DNA from: Sphingomonas sp. KR3-1
GTDB lineage: Bacteria; Pseudomonadota; Alphaproteobacteria; Sphingomonadales; Sphingomonadaceae
Assembly: GCF_040049295.1 (NCBI RefSeq)
Contig: NZ_JBDZDQ010000001.1
Span: forward strand, 744,001 to 808,000
Direction: 5' to 3'
Length of the DNA: 64,000 nucleotides
Of this stretch, positions 52,650 through 61,906 are shown piece after piece (position 1 is the stretch's first letter; every line of letters starts with the position of its first letter). The notes beneath the pieces are model-generated. The model worked only from the letters and a program-made list of their open reading frames with translations. It was not told where the DNA came from and made no database searches. The position numbers and the translations under genes are program-made.

Positions 52650-53005
52650 AGACCCTGCTGGCACTGACGCTTCTGGCCGCGGCGCCGGCGCCCGAACAGC
52701 GCATCGACGTGGCGCTGTCGAACTTCAGGTTCACCCCGTCCACGATCGCGCTGGTCCACGGCCAGAGCTATGTGCTGCACCTGACCAGCAGCGGCGGGCA
52801 CAGCTTCGCCGCCAAGGAATTCTTCGCCGCCGCCGCGATGCCGGCAGCGGACCGTGCCAAAGTGAAGGACGGCAAGGTCGAGCTCGACAGCGACACCGCG
52901 GTCGACCTCCACTTCACTGCGCCCAAGGCGGGCCATTATGCGATCAAATGCACCCACCTGCTCCATGCGAGCTTCGGGATGACGGGGACGTTCGTGGTCT
53001 CCTAA
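52646..53005 (+). CDS. Secreted cupredoxin-like protein
   Basis: A 119-residue protein with a signal peptide (1-15) and a cupredoxin beta barrel. A type-1 copper set is visible: His in SSGGHSF, then Cys-His in IKCTHLLH and Met in SFGMTG. It could carry electrons in the periplasm or buffer copper. It starts within the fadD stop (ATGA), an odd partner. A hairpin directly after the stop is shared with the convergent aldehyde dehydrogenase gene. Confidence 0.85.
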   Translation: MKTLLALTLLAAAPAPEQRIDVALSNFRFTPSTIALVHGQSYVLHLTSSGGHSFAAKEFFAAAAMPAADRAKVKDGKVELDSDTAVDLHFTAPKAGHYAIKCTHLLHASFGMTGTFVVS

Positions 53006-53006
53006 A

Positions 53007-53035
53007 TTCCTCCCCGAGCTTGTCTCGGGGAGGAA
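53007..53035. terminator. Bidirectional hairpin between cupredoxin and dehydrogenase genes
   Basis: A 12-bp stem TTCCTCCCCGAG / CTCGGGGAGGAA with a CTTGT loop. It equals one half of the composite repeat at 11660-11806. It sits 1 base after the cupredoxin stop and 5 bases before the other gene's stop. Confidence 0.75.
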
Positions 53036-53040
53036 CTAAC

Positions 53041-54426
53041 TCAATCTCCCGCCTTCACGCCCTTGCCGTACATCACGGCCTTCAGGTTCATGAATTCGTG
53101 CATGCCCCAGGGACCGAGCTCACGGCCATGGCCGGAGAGCTTCACCCCGCCGAACGGCGCCTCGGGGGTGGAGGCGAGCAGCGAGTTGACCGCGGTCATG
53201 CCCGACTGGATGTCGCGGGCGAAGCGCTCGATCTCGGCATCGTCCTGCGTCCACACCGAGGAGCCGAGGCCATAGGGCACGTCGTTGGCGATGGTGATCG
53301 CCTCGTCGATGTCCTTCACCTTGTACACCGCCGCGACCGGCCCGAAGATCTCCTCCTTGGCGACGTCGCTCTCGGGATCCATGTCGGTCAGCACGCCCGG
53401 CGTCATCCAGGCGCCGTCCTGCTCGATCTTCTCCGCGCCGAAGCGCAGTGTCGCGCCCTCGCGCACCGCGCGCTCGACCTGCGTCAGTACCGTATCGCGC
53501 TGCGCCACGCTGGAGAGCGGGCCCATGCCAGTCTCCTTCGCCATAGGATCGCCGATCTTAAGCGCCTTCATGCCCGCCTCGAACTTGTCGAGGAACGCGT
53601 CATGGACGTCGGCATGAACAATCATTCGCTTGGCGCAGATGCAGCTCTGCCCTGCATTCTGCACGCGCGCGGTCACTGCAGTCTTCGCCGCCAGCTCGAG
53701 GTCGGCCGAGGGCATCACGATCAGCGGATCGGAACCGCCCAGCTCGAGCACCACCTTCTTGAGCGCGCGGCCCGCCGCCTGCGCCACCTGCGCGCCGGCA
53801 CCTTCGCTGCCGGTGAGCGTCACCGCCACCACCCGCTTGTCGGCGATGATCGCGGCGACCTGGTCGGACTTGATGGGGAGGTTCTGGAACAGCCCGTCGG
53901 GCGCGCCCGCGGCACTCATCATCTGCTGGATCAGCGCCGCGCAGCCCTGCACGTTCGAGGCGTGCTTCAGCAGGCCGACATTGCCCGCCATGATCGTCGG
54001 CGCGAGGAAGCGGACAACCTGCCAATAGGGGAAGTTCCACGGCATCACCGCCAGCACCGGCCCCATCGGCAGCCAGCGCGCAACGGCGTGGCCACCGCCG
54101 GTTGTCTGCACGGTCGTCGGCTCGAGATAGGAGGGGCCGCGTTCGGCATAGTGGCGGAAGCCGCTGATGCACTTCTCCACCTCGGCCACCGCGCTGGCGA
54201 GCGTCTTGCCCATCTCGCGGGTCGCGGTCTCGGCAAGGTGCTGCTTGTTCGCCTCCCAGGCATCGGCGACCTTGGTCAGCAGTTCGGTGCGCTTCTCCAG
54301 CGGCGTCTCGCGCCAGGAGCGGAAGGCAGCATCCGCCCGGGACAGCGCCGTCTCGATCCCGTCGGCGTCGAGTTCGTGATAGGTCTCGACGGTCTCTCCG
54401 GTGGCGGGATTGATGCTGGTGAACAT
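53041..54426 (-). CDS. NAD(P)-dependent succinate-semialdehyde-type dehydrogenase
   Basis: A 461-residue aldehyde dehydrogenase. Motifs are MPWNFPYWQVVRF, VTLTGSEGAGAQVA, the general base in LELGGSDPLIV and the catalytic Cys in NAGQSCICAKR. The sequence is of the Sad/GabD2-like group, which oxidises succinic semialdehyde and related aldehydes; the exact substrate is uncertain. The ATG at 54426 gives a normal-length protein. Upstream sequence in frame is antisense to xseB. It appears monocistronic. Confidence 0.9.
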   Translation of the reverse strand: MFTSINPATGETVETYHELDADGIETALSRADAAFRSWRETPLEKRTELLTKVADAWEANKQHLAETATREMGKTLASAVAEVEKCISGFRHYAERGPSYLEPTTVQTTGGGHAVARWLPMGPVLAVMPWNFPYWQVVRFLAPTIMAGNVGLLKHASNVQGCAALIQQMMSAAGAPDGLFQNLPIKSDQVAAIIADKRVVAVTLTGSEGAGAQVAQAAGRALKKVVLELGGSDPLIVMPSADLELAAKTAVTARVQNAGQSCICAKRMIVHADVHDAFLDKFEAGMKALKIGDPMAKETGMGPLSSVAQRDTVLTQVERAVREGATLRFGAEKIEQDGAWMTPGVLTDMDPESDVAKEEIFGPVAAVYKVKDIDEAITIANDVPYGLGSSVWTQDDAEIERFARDIQSGMTAVNSLLASTPEAPFGGVKLSGHGRELGPWGMHEFMNLKAVMYGKGVKAGD

Positions 54427-54522
54427 GGACGCGTCTCCTGGGGGTCTGGTCGGCGATAACGCGGAGTTGGGGTGTGCGGTGCCCGGTTGCAATCGCGCCC
54501 CGCCCCGGCGCATAGCGAAACC

Positions 54523-54768
54523 ATGGCAGAACAAGCGGACGTCACCGCGCTCTCGTTCGAGGAAGCGCTGAAGGAACTGGAGCGAATCGTCGCTCGACTG
54601 GAGAGCGGCGAGGCCCAGCTCCAGGAAGCGATCGACCTGTACGAGCGCGGCGACCAGCTGCGCCGGCAATGCGCCGCGCGGCTCGACGCCGCCCAGGCGC
54701 GCATCGAGGCGATCCGGACGGATGCCGAGGGCCGCGCCGCCGGCACCGCCCCCTTCGCCGCCGGCTGA
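54523..54768 (+). CDS. xseB: Exodeoxyribonuclease VII small subunit
   Basis: An 81-residue coiled-coil subunit of the single-strand-specific exonuclease VII. The classic opening SFEEALKELERIVARLESGEAQLQEAI is followed by LYERGDQLRRQC. The ATG at 54523 is fixed by this. The gene lies 8 bases upstream of ispA, the usual bacterial arrangement; the large subunit gene xseA is not in the window. Confidence 0.95.
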   Translation: MAEQADVTALSFEEALKELERIVARLESGEAQLQEAIDLYERGDQLRRQCAARLDAAQARIEAIRTDAEGRAAGTAPFAAG

Positions 54769-54775
54769 TCCCCGC

Positions 54776-55675
54776 ATGGCGCACGCCTCCCTCGCGCTGC
54801 AGGCGGCGCTCAAGCAGGTTTCGGCGGAGATGGACCGCCAGTTCGACCTGTTGCTGGCCGTCCCTTCCGATCCGCGCGAGGGGCTCTACCGCGCGATGCG
54901 CCACGCCGCGATCGGCGGCGGCAAACGGCTGCGGCCGCTGCTCGTCTCGGCCACCGCCCAGCTGTTCGGCGTCGACAAGACCTGCATTGCCCGCACCGCG
55001 CTCGCGCTCGAATGCATTCATGTCTATTCGCTGATCCACGACGACCTGCCGGCGATGGACGATGACGATCTGCGCCGCGGCAAGCCGACGGTGCACAAGG
55101 CATTCGACGAGGCGACGGCGATCCTGGCGGGCGACTGCCTCCACGCGCTCGCCTTCGAAGTGATCGCCGACGAGCGGACGCATCCCGATCCCTTCGTGCG
55201 GATCGAGCTTTCGGGCACGCTCGCCCTCGCCGCCGGCCCCGCCGGCATGGCGGGCGGCCAAATGATGGACCTGGAAGCCGAGAAATCGAGCTTCGACCTT
55301 GCCACCGTCACCCGGCTCCAGGCGATGAAGACCGGCGCGCTGATCAGCTGCGCGGTGGAGAGCGGCGCGATCCTGGGCCGCGTGCAGCAAGAGGGCCGCA
55401 CGGGCCTGCGCGGCTATGCCCGCGATCTCGGCCTCGCCTTCCAGATCGCCGACGACATCCTCGATGCCGAAGGCGACGAGGCTCTGGTCGGCAAGAAGCT
55501 CGGCAAGGACGGGGCGGCAGGCAAGGAGACCTTCCTCTCGCTGCTCGGGCTCGAGCGCGCCAGGGAGCAGGCCCGCATGCTCGTCGACCAGGCGATCGAG
55601 CACCTCAAGCCCTATGGCGCCGAGGCCGATCTGCTGCGCGACATCGCCCGCTACACGCTGGAGCGGGATCGCTAG
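54776..55675 (+). CDS. ispA: Polyprenyl (farnesyl) diphosphate synthase
   Basis: Builds farnesyl diphosphate (or geranylgeranyl diphosphate) from IPP and DMAPP for quinones, hopanoids, carotenoids and lipid carriers. The 299-residue protein has GGGKRLRPLL, first aspartate-rich motif DDLPAMDDD (89-97) and second DDILD (226-230). Length and position after xseB match IspA. No dxs gene follows it here; a repeat-rich gap does instead. Confidence 0.94.
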   Translation: MAHASLALQAALKQVSAEMDRQFDLLLAVPSDPREGLYRAMRHAAIGGGKRLRPLLVSATAQLFGVDKTCIARTALALECIHVYSLIHDDLPAMDDDDLRRGKPTVHKAFDEATAILAGDCLHALAFEVIADERTHPDPFVRIELSGTLALAAGPAGMAGGQMMDLEAEKSSFDLATVTRLQAMKTGALISCAVESGAILGRVQQEGRTGLRGYARDLGLAFQIADDILDAEGDEALVGKKLGKDGAAGKETFLSLLGLERAREQARMLVDQAIEHLKPYGAEADLLRDIARYTLERDR

Positions 55676-55693
55676 AATCACAGCCCTTCTGAA

Positions 55694-55835
55694 TTCCCCT
55701 CCCTGCAAGGGAGGGGCTAGGGGTGGGTTGGAAAAAGGTCGGGCTCGATGCCCGGCCTTTTCCGTTTCGGCAGCCGCACAGCTGGGCTCGCTGCGCTCGC
55801 AACCCACCCCCTGCCCCTCCCTTGCAGGGAGGGGA
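55694..55835. repeat. Composite palindromic intergenic repeat
   Basis: Outer hairpins CCCCTCCCTGCAAGGGAGGGG and CCCCTCCCTTGCAGGGAGGGG are mirror images, and GGGTGGGTT pairs with AACCCACCC between them. At the centre is a terminator-like stem, AAAAAGGTCGGGC paired with GCCCGGCCTTTT. It lies just after ispA and could stop its transcription. Confidence 0.85.
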
Positions 55836-55856
55836 GCCGCCTTCTCCGCCCGCAAC

Positions 55857-55962
55857 TTGCAATGTAGGATTTCGCCTGCTTGGCTCCCGCGGCCGGTCCC
55901 GGATCGGCCGCTCTTTGACTGCGTAGGAACGATAGGATCACGCACACGCACGGATGTTGCGA
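55857..55962 (-). repeat. Dispersed intergenic repeat, copy 2 (inverted)
   Basis: The reverse strand repeats the blocks of 1461-1569. There is a perfect 30-base block at 55857-55886, then CAAAGAGCGG, TTCCTAC, GATCCTAT and TCGCAAC in the same order with slightly different spacing. The central part (GCGGCC..GGGACCGGCCGC on this strand) is again self-complementary. Confidence 0.85.
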
Positions 55963-56160
55963 GATGCGGCGCGTTTGCGGGAACCGTGTCAACCCAAGCC
56001 GCCCCGAAAACCGGCTTTGGGCACGTACTTCGTGTACTTCCGCGAGTCGCGGCCCCGCGCGCGGTAGGAACGCCCGGCCTTGACTCGCTTCCGCACCCGC
56101 AGCACGCCCCGCGCCGACCGCTGACTTAATCTTGCCGTCATCCCGGGAGAGGAAGGCATC

Positions 56161-56670
56161 ATGACTGTTCGCACCGGCGTCTATCCCGGCACCTTCGATC
56201 CGATCACGCTCGGCCATATGGACATCATCCGCCGCGGCGCGAAGCTGTGCGACCGGCTGGTGATCGGCGTGACCACCAATCCTTCGAAGAACCCGATGTT
56301 CACCGTCGCGGAGCGCATGGAGATGGTGAAGCGCGAAGTCGCAGACATCGCCGGCGAGATCCACGTCGTCAGCTTCGATTCGCTGCTGATGGACTTTGCC
56401 GAGCGCGAGGGCGCGAACATGATCGTCCGCGGCCTGCGCGCCGTCGCCGACTTCGAATATGAGTATCAGATGGCGGGCATGAACCAGCAGCTGAACAGCC
56501 GGATCGAGACCGTGTTCCTGATGGCCGACGTCTCGCTCCAGCCGATTGCCAGCCGGCTGGTCAAGGAAATCGCGCTCTATGGCGGCGATATCCGCAAGTT
56601 CGTGCCCGCCGCGGTCAACGACGAAGTCGCGGCGCGCGTCGCCGCGATCGGTCGCAAAGGGAGTGGTTGA
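56161..56670 (+). CDS. coaD: Pantetheine-phosphate adenylyltransferase
   Basis: Fourth step of coenzyme A synthesis: 4'-phosphopantetheine + ATP to dephospho-CoA. The 169-residue protein has the nucleotidyltransferase motif YPGTFDPITLGHMD (residues 8-21), the VRGLRAVADFEYE block and the late SLQPIASRLVKEIALYGGDI. Length is standard. It heads a probable cluster with the cyclophilin and queA genes. Confidence 0.97.
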   Translation: MTVRTGVYPGTFDPITLGHMDIIRRGAKLCDRLVIGVTTNPSKNPMFTVAERMEMVKREVADIAGEIHVVSFDSLLMDFAEREGANMIVRGLRAVADFEYEYQMAGMNQQLNSRIETVFLMADVSLQPIASRLVKEIALYGGDIRKFVPAAVNDEVAARVAAIGRKGSG

Positions 56671-56727
56671 GCCCGCGCGATTGGGCTAGAGCCGCTGGTT
56701 GAGGGTGTATTCCGAGTGGGGAAATTG

Positions 56728-57462
56728 ATGCGTTTGTTTGCCGCGATGGCCGCTTCGGCCGTGATGATGTTCGCCACGCCCGCCCTCGCCCAGGGCAAGG
56801 CGCCCAAGGCCGAAGCCGAGCCGCTGAAGGGCGTCGGCGCCGAGGACGTGAACTCGGTGCTCCCCGCGGTCGTGCCCGCCGATCCGGCCGAGACCTGGGT
56901 GCTCGACCTGTCGACCGGCGGCCGCGTGCTGATCCGCCTGCGCCCCGACGCCGCGCCCAAGATGGTCGAGCGCGTCAAGACGCTCACCCGCAGCCATTTC
57001 TACGACGGCCTGACCTTCCACCGCGTGGTCGACGATCCCTACAACATGGCGCAGGGCGGCGATCCCAAGGGGGACGGCACCGGCGATTCGACCATGCCCA
57101 ACGTGCCGGCCGAGTTCAGCAACCTGCCGCATGTGCGCGGCACCGTCGCCGCCGCCCGCCGCGGCGCGCCGGACAACGCCACGCCCGCGCAGATCACCGA
57201 GGCCCAGAACAGCGCGAACAGCCAGTTCTACATCATGATGGCGCCGAAGCTGGCCTTCGACCACGACTATACCGTGTTCGGCCGCGTCGTCTCGGGCATG
57301 CAGTGGGTCGACAAGATCGAGCGCGGCGAGCCGCCGGCGAACCCGACCAAGATCGTCCACGCCTATATCCTCTCCGACAACCCGCCGCCTTATTCGAACC
57401 TGCCTGCCGATGCCCCCAAGGCGCTGCCGGCGGGTGAGGTGAAGGCGACGCTGCCGCAATAA
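56728..57462 (+). CDS. Secreted peptidyl-prolyl isomerase, cyclophilin type
   Basis: A 244-residue periplasmic foldase. A signal peptide (about 1-21, PALAQG) precedes the cyclophilin domain, with [29 protein letters not shown], the [13 protein letters not shown] core and [15 protein letters not shown]. The active-site Arg is in FHRV; the usual Trp for cyclosporin is not evident. ATG 56728 is preferred over a GTG at 56716. It sits 57 bp after coaD and 2 bp before queA. Confidence 0.93.
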   Translation: MRLFAAMAASAVMMFATPALAQGKAPKAEAEPLKGVGAEDVNSVLPAVVPADPAETWVLDLSTGGRVLIRLRPDAAPKMVERVKTLTRSHFYDGLTFHRVVDDPYNMAQGGDPKGDGTGDSTMPNVPAEFSNLPHVRGTVAAARRGAPDNATPAQITEAQNSANSQFYIMMAPKLAFDHDYTVFGRVVSGMQWVDKIERGEPPANPTKIVHAYILSDNPPPYSNLPADAPKALPAGEVKATLPQ

Positions 57463-57464
57463 GC

Positions 57465-58490
57465 GTGAACGTCGACCTTTTCGATTTCGAGCTTCCGAAC
57501 GACCGAATCGCGCTGCGCCCCGCGGCCCCGCGCGATTCGGCGCGCTTGCTGGTGCTCGACGGGCCCGAGACGCGGGACCTCCACGTCACCGACCTGCCCA
57601 GCCAGCTGCGCGCCGGCGATTGCCTGGTGTTCAACGACACCCGCGTGATTCCCGCCCAGCTCGAAGGCACCAGGGGCGAGGCGAAGATCGGCGCGACGCT
57701 CCACAAGCGCGAGGGGCCGCGGCGCTGGCGCGCCTTCATCCGCAACGCCAAGCGGCTGCGCGACGGCGAGGTGGTGGATTTCGGCCAGGGCGTCCTCGCC
57801 ACTGCCGGCGACCGCGCCGAAGACGGCAGCTTCGCGCTCGACTTCCATGGCGACGAGCCGGTCGAGCTGCTGCTCGAGCGCTGCGGCCGCATGCCGCTGC
57901 CGCCCTATATCGCCTCGAAGCGCCCCACCGACGCGCGCGACGCCGACGATTACCAGACGATGTTCGCCAGCGAGCCGGGCGCCGTCGCCGCCCCCACCGC
58001 GGCGCTGCACTTTACCCCCGAGCTGCTCGCCGCGCTCGACGCGGCCGGCATCGGCCACACCACGCTGACGCTGCACGTCGGCGCGGGCACCTTTCTGCCG
58101 GTCAAGGCCGAGGACACCGCCGATCACAAGATGCACGCCGAATGGGGCCGCATCGACCAGGCCACCGCAGACCGGCTGAACGCCGTCCGCGCCGCCGGCG
58201 GCCGCGTGATCGCCGTCGGCACCACCAGCCTGCGCCTGATCGAGAGCGCCGCCGGCGAGGACAAGGTGATCCGCCCGTTCGAAGGCGACACGGCGATCTT
58301 CATCACCCCCGGCACCCGCTTCAAGGGCGTGGACGGCCTGGTGACCAACTTCCACCTGCCGCGCTCGACGCTGTTCATGCTGGTTTCTGCCCTGATGGGG
58401 CTCGACCGGATGCAAGCGGCGTATGCGCATGCGATCGCGGAGCACTACCGCTTCTATTCCTATGGCGATGCCTCGCTGCTGCTTCCCTGA
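57465..58490 (+). CDS. queA: tRNA preQ1 S-adenosylmethionine ribosyltransferase-isomerase
   Basis: Converts preQ1 in tRNA to epoxyqueuosine using the ribosyl part of SAM. The 341-residue protein shows [29 protein letters not shown], the GRMPLPPYI motif, [11 protein letters not shown] and [17 protein letters not shown]. It starts with GTG two bases after the cyclophilin stop. Its functional partner tgt starts at the right edge of the window, 5.1 kb away. Confidence 0.96.
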   Translation: MNVDLFDFELPNDRIALRPAAPRDSARLLVLDGPETRDLHVTDLPSQLRAGDCLVFNDTRVIPAQLEGTRGEAKIGATLHKREGPRRWRAFIRNAKRLRDGEVVDFGQGVLATAGDRAEDGSFALDFHGDEPVELLLERCGRMPLPPYIASKRPTDARDADDYQTMFASEPGAVAAPTAALHFTPELLAALDAAGIGHTTLTLHVGAGTFLPVKAEDTADHKMHAEWGRIDQATADRLNAVRAAGGRVIAVGTTSLRLIESAAGEDKVIRPFEGDTAIFITPGTRFKGVDGLVTNFHLPRSTLFMLVSALMGLDRMQAAYAHAIAEHYRFYSYGDASLLLP

Positions 58491-58576
58491 GCGCCGCCCC
58501 ACCTTCGCCACAGATTGCGGCTTGGGTCGCCGCGCGGTAGCGGTCTCTCGCCGTCCGTGAGTCGAGAAGGATCCCC

Positions 58577-59092
58577 ATGCGCCTGCTGTTCGCCCTCGCG
58601 GCCCTGATCGCGACGCCTGCCTTCGCGCAAGACCGCCCCGCTGCGGCGCCGCAAGGCGCGATCACGCCGGTGCCAGCCCGCCCGGGCGATCCCGCCTTCA
58701 CCGTGATCGCCGAACCGGTGGCGATGATGATCGCCGCCTTCGATGCGGACGGCGACGGCAAGGTCACCCGTGCCGAGTTCGATGCGGGGCTGAAGCACAG
58801 CTTCGACGTCATCGACACCCGGCATCAGGGCTGGCTCGGCTATATCGCCTATTCGGACTGGCAGGAGCGCTGGATGGGCGATCGCAACACCGTGCCCAGC
58901 CCGTTCGAAGTGGACCGGGACGGCGACAACAAGGTGACCTTCGCAGAGATCGCCGATCGCTTCGCGCTGCTCTTCGCGCGCTTCGATGCCGACAAGGACG
59001 GCGTGCTCGAGCGCAAGGAGCTGGTGACGATCCGCCCGCAGATGCAAGGGCCGAGCGGCGGCAAGGGAAAGAAGGGCCGCGGCCCGAACTGA
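58577..59092 (+). CDS. Secreted EF-hand protein
   Basis: A 171-residue protein with a signal peptide (1-18, PAFAQD) and three EF-hand loops: DADGDGKVTRAE (56-67), DRDGDNKVTFAE (113-124) and DADKDGVLERKE (137-148). These should bind calcium. The lone odd hand may pair with a degenerate loop at about residues 80-92. The C terminus is Gly/Lys-rich. Such calmodulin-like proteins are common in sphingomonads; the role is unknown. It precedes two metal-ion transporter genes. Confidence 0.88.
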   Translation: MRLLFALAALIATPAFAQDRPAAAPQGAITPVPARPGDPAFTVIAEPVAMMIAAFDADGDGKVTRAEFDAGLKHSFDVIDTRHQGWLGYIAYSDWQERWMGDRNTVPSPFEVDRDGDNKVTFAEIADRFALLFARFDADKDGVLERKELVTIRPQMQGPSGGKGKKGRGPN

Positions 59093-59148
59093 TTTCCCCG
59101 CACTGATGTCCTAGCATCTCATGCCGCACCGCGGCTAAGACCGGAACG

Positions 59149-60096
59149 ATGGCCGCGCATCCCGACCATAATCACAGCCACCACGGCCACGGCCATCACG
59201 GGCACAGCCATGCGCCCGCGGATTTCGGCCGCGCCTTTGCGATCGGCACCGCGCTCAACCTGGGCTTCGTCCTGGTCGAGGGCGCGGCGGGGTTCGCCAC
59301 GCATTCGATGGCGCTGCTGGCGGACGCCGGACACAATCTTTCCGACGTGCTCGGCCTGCTGATCGCCTGGGGCGGCGCCGAGCTCGCCAAGCGCCCCGCC
59401 TCGCGCCGCTTCACCTATGGCCTGCGCGGCTCCTCGATCCTGGCGGCGCTCACCAATGCGGTGCTGCTGTTCGTCGCGGTGGGCGCGATCCTGCTCGAGG
59501 CGATCCAGCGCCTCTCCGCTCCGCGCGACGTGCCCGGGGTGACGGTGATGCTGGTCGCCGGCGCCGGCATCGTGATCAACCTGTCGACCGCCCTGCTCTT
59601 CGCCCGGGGGCGCGACGGCGACGTCAACATCCGCGGCGCCTATCTCCACATGGCGGCGGACGCGGCGGTATCCGCCGGCGTCGTTATCGGCGGCGGCCTG
59701 ATCCTGTTCACCGGTGCGACCTGGATCGACCCGGTGATCAGCCTGCTCATCGTCGGCGTGATCCTGTGGAGCAGCTGGGGCCTGTTCACCGAATCGCTCA
59801 CCATGGCGCTGCAGGCCGTGCCCAAGGGGATCGACGCCGAAGCCGTGGAGGCCGCGCTGGCCGGGTTGCCCGGCGTCGCGCGCGTCCACGACCTCCATAT
59901 CTGGCCGATGAGCACCACCGAGGCAGCGCTCACCGCGCATCTCGTCATGCCCGGCGGCCACCCTGGCGACGCGTTCCTTGCGCAACTGCAACATCGGCTG
60001 GCGCACGACTTCCGGATCGATCATACGACGCTCCAGATCGAACTCGGGGATGGGGCGGAATGTCGCATGCATGGGAATGGACACGCGCATGACTGA
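59149..60096 (+). CDS. Cation diffusion facilitator (zinc/cobalt efflux)
   Basis: A 315-residue metal/proton antiporter of the CDF family (CzcD/ZitB-like). It has a His-rich N terminus (HNHSHHGHGHHGHSH), six membrane helices and the metal site HAGHNLSD-type motif in LLADAGHNLSD, repeated as HMAADAAVS. A cytoplasmic C-terminal domain carries HDLHIWPMS. Metal choice cannot be fixed from sequence; zinc is likely. Its stop overlaps the HAD gene start by 8 bases. Confidence 0.93.
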   Translation: MAAHPDHNHSHHGHGHHGHSHAPADFGRAFAIGTALNLGFVLVEGAAGFATHSMALLADAGHNLSDVLGLLIAWGGAELAKRPASRRFTYGLRGSSILAALTNAVLLFVAVGAILLEAIQRLSAPRDVPGVTVMLVAGAGIVINLSTALLFARGRDGDVNIRGAYLHMAADAAVSAGVVIGGGLILFTGATWIDPVISLLIVGVILWSSWGLFTESLTMALQAVPKGIDAEAVEAALAGLPGVARVHDLHIWPMSTTEAALTAHLVMPGGHPGDAFLAQLQHRLAHDFRIDHTTLQIELGDGAECRMHGNGHAHD

Positions 60097-60736
60097 TGCG
60101 GCGCCCATTCGGCTGGTGATCTTCGATTTCGACGGGACGCTCTCCGACAGCGGCGACTGGTTCCTCTCGGTCGTCGACGAGCTGGCACGCAAGTTCCGCT
60201 TCCGCACGGTGCAGCCGGGCGAAGTCGAGATGCTGCGCCACAAGAGTTCGCGCGAAGTGATCGAGTTCCTCGGCATCTCGACGTGGAAGCTGCCGCTGAT
60301 CGCGCGCCACCTGCGCGGGCTGGTCGGCCGCAACGCCCACCAGATCGAGCTGTTTCCGGGCACGCCCGACCTGCTCGAGCGGCTGGCCGCGACGGGCGTG
60401 AAGATCGCCCTGGTCACCTCCAATGCAGAGGCCAATGCCCGCAAGATCCTGGGGCCCGCGCATGCCGCGCGGATCGACCTATATGCCTGCGGCTCGTCGC
60501 TGTTCGGCAAGGCGCCCAAGTTCCGCCGCGTGCTCAAGAAGATGGGGCTGAAGCCGCACGAGGTGCTGGCGATCGGCGACGAGACGCGCGACATCGACGC
60601 GGCGCGCGAAGTGGGGATGCGCGCCGGATCGGTGCTGTGGGGCTATGCCGCCGAGGAGCTGCTCGCCGCGATGCAGCCCGACGCGATGTTCCGCACGCCG
60701 CAGGACATCCTCGATTATGTCGCGGCGCATCGTTGA
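60089..60736 (+). CDS. HAD-superfamily hydrolase, phosphoglycolate phosphatase-like
   Basis: A 215-residue phosphatase. Motif I is FDFDGTLSDSG, motif II VTSN, motif III the Lys in GKAPKFRRVLKKMG and motif IV IGDETRDIDAA. A helical cap lies between I and II. Substrate unknown; relatives act on phosphoglycolate or pyrophosphate. The ATG at 60089 overlaps the CDF stop, implying coupling; ATGs slightly upstream in frame are possible. Confidence 0.88.
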   Translation: MTDAAPIRLVIFDFDGTLSDSGDWFLSVVDELARKFRFRTVQPGEVEMLRHKSSREVIEFLGISTWKLPLIARHLRGLVGRNAHQIELFPGTPDLLERLAATGVKIALVTSNAEANARKILGPAHAARIDLYACGSSLFGKAPKFRRVLKKMGLKPHEVLAIGDETRDIDAAREVGMRAGSVLWGYAAEELLAAMQPDAMFRTPQDILDYVAAHR

Positions 60737-60766
60737 ACTCGAAGGGCTGACCTGTAGAGTGGCGGG

Positions 60767-61834
60767 ATGCACCGCCTTCGCCACAGCCTGATCTGGTTTC
60801 CGCCGCTTGCCGGTGCCGCGAGCCTGTTCCTGGGCGCGGGGGCGATCCCGCCGCTGCTGCTCGGGATCGTGCTGATCGTCACCGTGCTGGCCGCGGTCCA
60901 CCATGCCGAGCTGATCGCGCACAAGCTCGGCGAGCCCTTCGGCACCTTCCTGCTCGCGCTCGCGGTGACCGTGATCGAGGTCGGGCTGATCCTCACGCTG
61001 ATGCTGCAGGGCAAGGCCGGCGCCGAGACGCTGGCGCGCGACACGGTGTTCTCGGCGGTGATGATCATCCTGAACGGGCTGCTCGGCGCGTTCATCCTGC
61101 TGGGGGCGCTGCGCCACCACGAGCAGAGCTTCCAGCAGGTCGGCGTCAGCGCCTCGCTGGCGACGCTGTGCACGCTGACCGTGCTGACGCTGGTGCTGCC
61201 CAATTTCTCGTCCTCGGCCGGGCCCTTCTACGCCCCCTCGCAGCTCGCCTTTGTCGCGATCGTCTCGCTGCTGCTCTACCTCACCTTCGTGACGGTGCAG
61301 ACGGTGCGGCACCGCGACTATTTCCTGCCGCCCGAGGAGGCGGCGGCCGACCCGGAGGCGCATGCCCCGGCGCCGACCGGGGGCCAGGCGCTGCTCTCCG
61401 GCGGCATCCTCATCGCCTGCCTGGTCGAGGTGGTGCTGCTCGCCAAGGCGCTGGCACCCGCTATCGAGGAGGGCGTCGCCGGGGCGGGCCTGCCGCATGC
61501 GGTGGTCGGCGTGGTGATCGCGGCGCTGGTGCTGCTGCCCGAGAGCGTGGCGGCGGTGCGCGCGGCGATGGCCGACCGGCTGCAGACCAGCCTCAACCTC
61601 GCATTGGGATCGGCGCTGGCGACGATCGGGCTGACCATCCCGGCGGTGGCGATGCTCTCGCTGGTCCAGGGCCTGCCGCTGGCGCTGGGGCTCGATTCGC
61701 GCGGGATCGTGCTGCTCTCGCTGACCCTGCTGGTGACGACCCAGTCGCTCGCCACGGCGCGGACCACGGTGCTGCAGGGCGTGGTGCACCTCGTCATCTT
61801 CGGGGTCTTCGTCTTCACCACTCTGGTCCCCTAG
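60767..61834 (+). CDS. Calcium/cation-proton antiporter, ChaA-like
   Basis: A 355-residue CaCA-family exchanger with about 10-11 membrane helices. Each half carries the acidic alpha-repeat signature: FGTFLLALAVTVIEVGLIL and VVIAALVLLPESVAAVRAA. A short acidic loop (PPEEAAADPEAHAPAP) joins the halves. It probably expels calcium or sodium/potassium for protons. It follows the HAD gene by 30 bp, within a plus-strand run beginning at the EF-hand gene, suggesting a metal/calcium theme. Confidence 0.9.
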   Translation: MHRLRHSLIWFPPLAGAASLFLGAGAIPPLLLGIVLIVTVLAAVHHAELIAHKLGEPFGTFLLALAVTVIEVGLILTLMLQGKAGAETLARDTVFSAVMIILNGLLGAFILLGALRHHEQSFQQVGVSASLATLCTLTVLTLVLPNFSSSAGPFYAPSQLAFVAIVSLLLYLTFVTVQTVRHRDYFLPPEEAAADPEAHAPAPTGGQALLSGGILIACLVEVVLLAKALAPAIEEGVAGAGLPHAVVGVVIAALVLLPESVAAVRAAMADRLQTSLNLALGSALATIGLTIPAVAMLSLVQGLPLALGLDSRGIVLLSLTLLVTTQSLATARTTVLQGVVHLVIFGVFVFTTLVP

Positions 61835-61868
61835 GCTCGCCAGGTTCGCGCCAACGTCGCGTCATAAT

Positions 61869-61885
61869 AGTTGACTCAATCAACT
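61869..61885. promoter_or_regulatory. Candidate MarR operator
   Basis: AGTTGA CTCAA TCAACT: perfect 6-base arms, the TTGA-n-TCAA form typical of MarR sites. It lies 22-38 bases upstream of the MarR-acetyltransferase start, so autorepression is likely. Confidence 0.72.
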
Positions 61886-61906
61886 GTTTCGCGGCAACCT
61901 TGCCCC

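Larger units (their letters stand above)
55676..56160. other. Repeat-filled 485-bp intergenic region, no gene seen
   Basis: It contains a composite palindrome (55694-55835), then dispersed repeat copy 2 (55857-55962). About 190 bp without further recognised elements follow, up to coaD, which must include the coaD promoter. No reading frame looks coding. The combination of palindrome plus dispersed repeat mirrors the gap at 1370-2011. Confidence 0.8.
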